Part shown: in pieces, positions 58,754 to 64,000 of the stretch
Layout: every line of letters begins with the position of its first letter
Position numbering within the stretch: position 1 is the stretch's first letter
NCBI GenBank assembly: GCA_030062745.1
Contig: CP099842.1
Coordinates: forward strand, 7,049,822 to 7,113,821
Source of the DNA: Capitulum mitella
Lineage: Eukaryota; Arthropoda; Thecostraca; Pollicipedomorpha; Pollicipedidae
DNA length: 64,000 nt
Reading direction: 5' to 3'
Program-made: the position numbers and the translations under genes
The notes under the pieces: generated by a model
The model's input: only the letters and a program-made list of their open reading frames with translations
The model's database searches: none
What the model was told of the DNA's origin: nothing

Positions 58754-58840
58754 GCGACATTGCGACGCCACGAATGCAAGGGACGAGGGCGCTTGTTACC
58801 GAACACGCGCGGTGGAAGGGGGTTTCGCGCTAACGCGCAC
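58226..58840. repeat. Triple nested palindrome with AT and TG/CA microsatellite cores
   Basis: Outer arms 58226-58315 and 58751-58840 are 90-bp reverse complements with one mismatch seen. Inside, 58442-58484 and 58523-58565 are perfect 43-bp inverted arms around (AT)19. Next to them, 58608-58628 and 58638-58658 form a ~20-bp stem with a 9-base loop, flanked by (TG)n on the left and (CA)n on the right. (TA)n runs sit at 58316-58366 and 58693-58750. The outer arm includes the terminal 45 bp of the repeat family ending at 58275. Confidence 0.9.
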
Positions 58841-58880
<40 letters not shown>

Positions 58881-58898
58881 TGCATACATACATACATA

Positions 58899-58950
<52 letters not shown>
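58841..58950. repeat. TA/CA microsatellite cluster
   Basis: (TA)n, (CA)n, CATA and (TA)n blocks in succession. Similar clusters lie at 59350-59440 and 63023-63094. Confidence 0.9.
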
Positions 58951-58953
<3 letters not shown>

Positions 58954-59172
58954 AAGAAACATCCTAATATCACGTTTCTAGCCAGTACACGGGAATTACG
59001 GTGCCAAAAGCACAAAGGATGCTGGGTCTTGTTCTCTAGTCTCGCGCGATGCGCATGAGGAAACTCTACTCTTCAATGTGGATGCGGGACCCCTAAATAT
59101 TTGCCGGTCTCAAAGAATTTATAGCCAATGTGTTCTTCAATGATATCAAAAATATCAAAAATGAAAATAATC

Positions 59173-59346
59173 AGGGATGTCAATTTTTGTAAATAATTGC
59201 GGGGTCGAGCCGAGGGCCGGACAACCTAATCTCCCCCAAATGCGGGTTTCTCAGCAGGTTTACCTCACTTTATTTTGACCCACGGAAATTGATAGGTTTT
59301 TTGTTGCTATTTGTCACATGAAAATTGCACTTATCGCGATGTGCAT

Positions 59347-59407
<61 letters not shown>

Positions 59408-59635
59408 TATAGATGGATAGATAGATAGATAGATGGACAGAAGACGGAAAGATAAACAGATACATCGCTTTAAACTTTATTCTTTACTTTCTGCTGATCT
59501 CTTATCTGTTGTGGTCGCTCTTTTTGCTATTATTGCTCATTTCCCTTTAAAATCGGCAGAAAATATTGGTTTGGTTCAAACCAACATTGAGTGGGCCAGG
59601 CCCCCTCAGAAGAACACAGATCGACACCTCTGAAA
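59173..59635. mobile_element. Second copy of the same MITE, expanded by microsatellites
   Basis: Ends AGGGATGTCAATTT and AGATCGACACCTCT are diverged versions of the copy-1 termini. The order of interior landmarks is the same, but (TA)n and (GATA)n runs (59350-59440) enlarge it to about 463 bp. Confidence 0.75.
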
Positions 59636-60432
59636 ACAATATATTTTCGTTTTGTCGCAATGCTCAGGAATGTTTAGCAAAACGTTCAAAAATAGGCCGT
59701 AAAGTAATTTAAGTTTTCTTAAATTGGTGTGGTTATAATTGTATTGAACCAAATGATGGGTAAAAGCTCTGAAACATGCAGTTTTCAAAAATTGTTGAAA
59801 AGTGAGCAGCCCTAGTGTGCAGTGTGTCCCGTGTATTTCGCTGCACTCCTTAATGCTGGTCTATCTAGTGCTGCGGTGTAAACCTGGATCTGGCGGGAAG
59901 ACAGAGAGCTTTTCTAAGTCATGTTTACCCAGATCAAAACGAAGTGGCTGAAATCCGGTCAGAAAATAATGTGTGTATGTTGAGGGGGGAGGGGCGAAAG
60001 CTGAGGTGATGAGACTGACCGGGCTGGCCTATGTCGCTCCAACTTTGAAAACAATTCTCCACTCATGGTGTATGTACGCCATTTCTTATTATTTCGCCAT
60101 CTCCTACGGTTGGTGAGTGGATGTGTTTGTGACGGTGCGATCAGATCTGGTCGTCCTTATTAGCGAGACTGCTGTTATTGTTGACGAGGATTTATCTGAT
60201 TCTTTCGAGTTCCTGATGTATGGGCAGCTATGTGGCGTAATGGTTGAACGCTCTGTGTTTGTATGAACCGATCATGGTTTGTTCATGCTTATCTGGGCTC
60301 TCGCTAAGACCGTTCAGGCATTAGCCGGTAGCTGTGGGTTTTCTAAATGCTTAGATTACATAGTTGCCGCATGGGGCATCCATAGCTACACCTAGAGAAG
60401 GGATTGTAAGATAGGATGCTTTTACACATAGA

Positions 60433-60713
60433 GCGAAGATGATAATGGAACTAAAATATTTCGAAAGACAAAAACGGTAATTGACGTTTTGGCTTTAGTA
60501 TTGCCCCCATTAGGAATGCTGTTTTTCACTTTTTTCTCGATGCACAAAAATGTGATCACAGTAATGTTCTTCACATACTGTGGTCACATTTTTGTGCATC
60601 GAAAAAACAAACTTTAAAAAACCAACATTCCTGATGAAAGACATAATAAAGCCGAAACGTCGATTACTACTTTTGTCTTTGGAAATAGTGTAGTTCCATT
60701 ATTATCTTCATTC
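60433..60713. repeat. Inverted repeat with hammerhead-like core, probable Penelope terminal sequence
   Basis: Arms 60433-60569 and 60573-60713 are inverted copies. GATGCACAAAAATGTGATCA faces TGGTCACATTTTTGTGCATC, and GACAAAAACGGTAATTGACG faces CGTCGATTACTACTTTTGTC. The right arm carries CTGATGA (60631) and GAAACGTC (60654-60661), the two conserved blocks of a hammerhead ribozyme. The left arm has mutated versions on the other strand. I see no good helix II between the blocks. Confidence 0.6.
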
Positions 60714-60719
60714 TAAACG

Positions 60720-61480
60720 GGATTTTACTTTTGATAGATAACTCTGCTTTGAATTGTAGAACTGAAGCATCCAGGTTTGGCAGAGAAGCTGCTGCTCGTT
60801 TAGAACATCGACGAAGATGTCGTCGATATATCGACAGTGTGTAAACGGTTTCGATTCTATGCTATCGATAGCGAGTGACCCATTGTGAGCCATATAGGCT
60901 TCCTTAAGAAGGCACACCGATCGGTGACTCCATGGCGACCCCATCGACCTGGCGATCAAGCTGGCCCTCAGGGCATCGGAAAGAAGTGCCTTTCGTGCAG
61001 ATCTGGAGTAATCGTCTGAGCACAGTTTTAGGTGACCGTAATGCAGTAATGGACCCGTGCTGATACACATGGCCAAAAATTATTTTAATGGTTTCATGGA
61101 CTGGAACGTTAGCGACTAGTGATGAAGCATCAAGGGACGCTGAGATACCATGCTTCTTTTTGGCTCTTAGTACTTCTTCGAATTCGTCTCACAATTGTAG
61201 TGGGTGAGTCTTCGGTGTATATTGCGGTATGGGTAAGTTTAACTACTTAGCTATTTCATATGCCGGGCTGGGGATCTGCGAAATGATTGGTGTAATCGGA
61301 GCGCCTTCTCATTGCTTTTTAGGACTTCCGTAAAACAACCCGGGAGTATATTCACAGTTCAGTTTTAGGAACTTCACTCATCCGTGCTCTGAGTTTACGA
61401 CATCGATGGCCCTGTTCCAATCTTGATTTCGCTTTTCGATGGGATTTCTGGTAAGCTTCTCAAACTAAGATGCATTATAT
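60720..61480 (-). pseudogene. Penelope-like reverse transcriptase, frameshifted remnant
   Basis: On the minus strand in changing frames: KLTRNPIEKRNQDWNRAI, FYGSPK, PITPIISQIPSPAYEIAK, SLDASSLVANVPVHETIKII, DGVAMESPIG and CRYIDDIFVDVLNEQQLL. These match the Penelope RT order of YG.PK, PLRPI.S, D..SL(F)T..P, GVAMGSPLG and Y.DDIF, with the YIDD box intact. Stops and frameshifts kill it. It abuts the hammerhead-like inverted repeat, as expected for the element's terminal region. No GIY-YIG domain was found. Confidence 0.7.
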
Positions 61481-62400
61481 AAGTTGATACTGATTTTATT
61501 AAGACAATCAGCTCAGTCTATAAGCACAAAAATGACAACTTAACAGGTCTACGAATTATTAAGCTGGAGTTATTTTTCAGTTCTTTGCCGGCATCACGGA
61601 GTCTCAGGGTGACCAGACGGCTTTAAATGTTCCGCCTCTGCTTGTTACTTTCGGACGACAACTGTTCCTGCACATTGGGGTTAACACAAATTTTACCTGC
61701 CTTATGGTGGTAACAGATTTGTTGGTAAGGTAACTCCAGTGCAGCCTTTTTCACTTGCTGGTGTTGCTACGGTAATTGCTACTGATGAGTCCGAGATTCA
61801 ACAGTTCATTCCGGTCTTGCTATAGAACATGAGACGATAGACTTGCAAAGCTTTCACATGAGTTAGGAATAGTCACCGGGCCACTGAAGAGTGATGATAA
61901 TTTTCGTAACATTGGTTTTAACCCTATTCCCGGTACGGTCGATTCCCGGCAGGGGGATTCGGCCCCGCCCCTGAGATCTCGAGAATTACACATCCGATTT
62001 CATCGCAACAAACGGCAATCGATTGACCTTTTTACATTTTTATAAAAATAAATTTTCAAAATTTTAAAAAGTATGGATACAGGGGGAGGGGCAAAAATGT
62101 CAAAATCAGGGGTATTTTTGGACTTCTTATTACTCCGTTGTTTATGGACCTATTTCGATGAAACTGGAATGAACCGAGAGATTATGGATAGGACTTTTAC
62201 CATTGGTACATACATCTGAAATTTCGGAAAAATTAATAGGCGTTCACAGTGTTTCAAAAATTGGAAGATTAGTTTTTTAACAACCGAATGAACAAAAGAG
62301 GCACTTTTTTGGCTTCTGTTAGTCATGTTATGCTAAATAAGTACAAATCGTATTACGATGTTTGTATAATGTTAGCATAGGCGGTGCCAGGGACATGAAA
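61480..62400. other. No supported gene
   Basis: Possibly the eroded 5' part of the Penelope-like element up to about 61.8 kb. The rest is AT-rich with TTTTTATAAAAATAAATTTT-type sequence. Confidence 0.35.
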
Positions 62401-63033
62401 AAGGGTGAACTGTTAAGGTCACACGTTCTTCAGATCAAATTGTGACCTTTGACCTTAAATGACCTCCACTGACCTTGGAGCCACTTGGAATGATATCGTG
62501 TGCATTCAATACTATCTGTAAACGTTTTCAATCATTTGAATTCACTCAGTAAGTCAGTAATGGTCAAGGTCACCAAAGGTCAAGGTCAGCGAGCTTGTTA
62601 GCTGATCCGGATTTGCTTTGCAACATGTCGGTTTGTATGAAAAATGCACCCGAAGATCGCAATAAACACATGTGTGCGCGCATTTATACGCTTACATAGA
62701 CTACGATCAGTGAAGGTCAAGGTCATCAAGGGTCAAGGTCGACTAGCTTGTGACCTAGTCCAATTCGCTCCGCAACATGTCGATTTGTATGAAATATGCA
62801 TTCAAGACCCTGATAAAAACACGTGTGCGCACATTGCTTCAATTATATATACCAGGATCATTGCAGGTCAAGGTCATCACAGGTCGAGGTTTTTGTGACC
62901 TGCTTCAGGTTTGCTTTGCAATATGTCGATTTTTGTGAAATGAGCATTCAAAGACCCTAATAAAAACACTCTGGCACATTTATACGCATATATACATACA
63001 TGTATACATATATACATGCATATACACACACAT

Positions 63034-63097
<64 letters not shown>

Positions 63098-63765
63098 GCA
63101 TATAAAATTGTTACGTGTAATAGTAATGAGGCCTTGTCATTGGGTTCATTATAACGACTTTAGCTCAAGCAGCTAACATAAAACTTACTTTGGGCCAAAA
63201 ACTTCGTCCAAGGTTAATGACGTCGCTTGACTTCTTCTGACCCTGCAGAGGTCAGTAAACGCCGGAAGTGGTCAAATGTACTGACCTTGGTTGCCTTCGC
63301 TGAAAATACGTAAAAATGCGTTTAGCGCCCTTATTTACACTCAAGTTACACCAGTATCCCATGTTGCTCGAAATCTGATCTGCAAAAAAAATTAAAAATG
63401 ACGTCATAGGTGAATGACCTGGCATGAGCTCGACCCGAAATCCTCAGTTAAGATGACAAATCTATGGAAACTGTCGTATTCTACGTTTTATTCATCAAAC
63501 ACGCGCCCTTTCCTCGCTTCGTTCGAAAGCCCATACAGAATGGCTTGTACGGGCCGAGAAAGTGGCCGAAGTTGACCTTTTCGACCCGAATTGGCCTTGA
63601 AGAAATTTGCCTCTTATCATAAAAACTGAACACCATGTAAATCTTTATAGCCCTACTCTACCCATGAAATGACATGTTTCTAACCATTTCCGTTTCCGAG
63701 ATCGGAGGGAGCACTTTGTGCCCCCCTCTAGTGCGCGTTTGCGCGGAACCTCCTTCCACTGCGCG
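62400..63765. repeat. Long repeat family, copy B, same orientation
   Basis: Three clear tandem units (GGTCAAGGTCA at 62563, 62711 and 62863) precede a CA/TA microsatellite (63023-63094) and a body with the same landmarks as copy A: AACTTCGTCCAAGG, AGCGCCCTTATTTACACTCA, CGAGATCGGAGGG and TAGTGCGCGTTTGCGCGGAA. No open frame of note, so it is probably a non-autonomous element or satellite-linked repeat. Confidence 0.8.
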
Positions 63766-64000
63766 TGCTAACGGTGGGATATTTATCTCGGATTTAAACA
63801 ACAGCTTCGAACGCATTCAGCTTGCCTTTGTGAGCTTCTCGGCTGGTATACTGGTATTGTCCACTAATTCACCTCGGATTAGCTGAGGTCCATCAGTGGA
63901 TATGGTGTGCTGCTTAGGTGTACCATCTTGCAGGTGCACTGTCGTCCGTCTCGACAGTGAAGTCGTGGTATGCCGATGCGTGACGAGTTTGGCCGGCCAC
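63766..64000. other. Unassigned right end of window
   Basis: Moderate GC sequence after the repeat family. A short plus-strand frame reads through ISDLNNSFERIQLAFVSFSA to a stop at 63884 but has no recognised family. Confidence 0.3.

Noticed and set aside
58374..58955. Long frames of alternating Tyr-Ile and Thr-His residues.
   Set aside because: These are translations of TA, TG and CA microsatellites in the nested palindrome, not proteins.
60631..60661. A functional hammerhead ribozyme.
   Set aside because: Only the two conserved blocks are visible; I could not pair a convincing helix II, so I report it as a hammerhead-like remnant only.
1..64000. tRNA, rRNA or CRISPR features.
   Set aside because: Scanning for GGTTCGAATCC-type T-loops, rRNA cores and evenly spaced short repeats gave nothing convincing; the tandem repeats seen lack unique spacers.

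Overview
This is eukaryotic nuclear DNA, most likely from an arthropod; a crustacean such as a barnacle is my guess, not a proof. The evidence is spliced protein-coding genes with GT-AG introns, metazoan-specific proteins (a DENND5-type and a RhoGAP protein), a Penelope-like reverse transcriptase fossil and many invertebrate-style repeats. I see no bacterial operons, tRNA, rRNA or CRISPR array.

Layout. (1) 1-8.9 kb, plus strand: the 3' half of a DENND5 (Rab6-interacting protein 1) gene. Its eleven exons join in a consistent reading frame (570 residues plus stop) and encode RUN1, PLAT and RUN2. (2) 9.2-18.6 kb, minus strand: a RhoGAP-domain gene of the ARHGAP20/TAGAP-like type, convergent with DENND5. 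At least ten exons are visible, carrying a complete GAP domain with its arginine finger and a basic/serine repeat tail. (3) 18.6-26.4 kb: very GC- and CpG-rich DNA without a gene I can prove; it is probably the 5' end or promoter region of the RhoGAP gene. (4) 26.4-30 kb: composition switches abruptly to AT-rich. A small spliced minus-strand locus here could encode a 45-residue cysteine-rich microprotein. (5) 30-64 kb: a repeat graveyard. It holds a 244-bp tandem repeat, MITE-like elements, a 2.2-kb inverted repeat, two decayed transposon protein genes (one split by a tiny retroposon with a 14-bp target duplication), a Penelope-like element remnant, two copies of a repeat family loaded with TCAAGGTCA nuclear-receptor-type sites, and a triple nested palindrome built around AT and CA/TG microsatellites.

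Functionally, the two confident genes are both regulators of small GTPases (Rab exchange/effector and Rho GTPase activation). They lie tail to tail with about 0.4 kb between their best poly(A) signals. The right half appears to be non-genic apart from transposon fossils and a few isolated exon-like islands. All exon boundaries were read by eye from splice consensus, phase and family resemblance; none has been checked against transcripts or databases.
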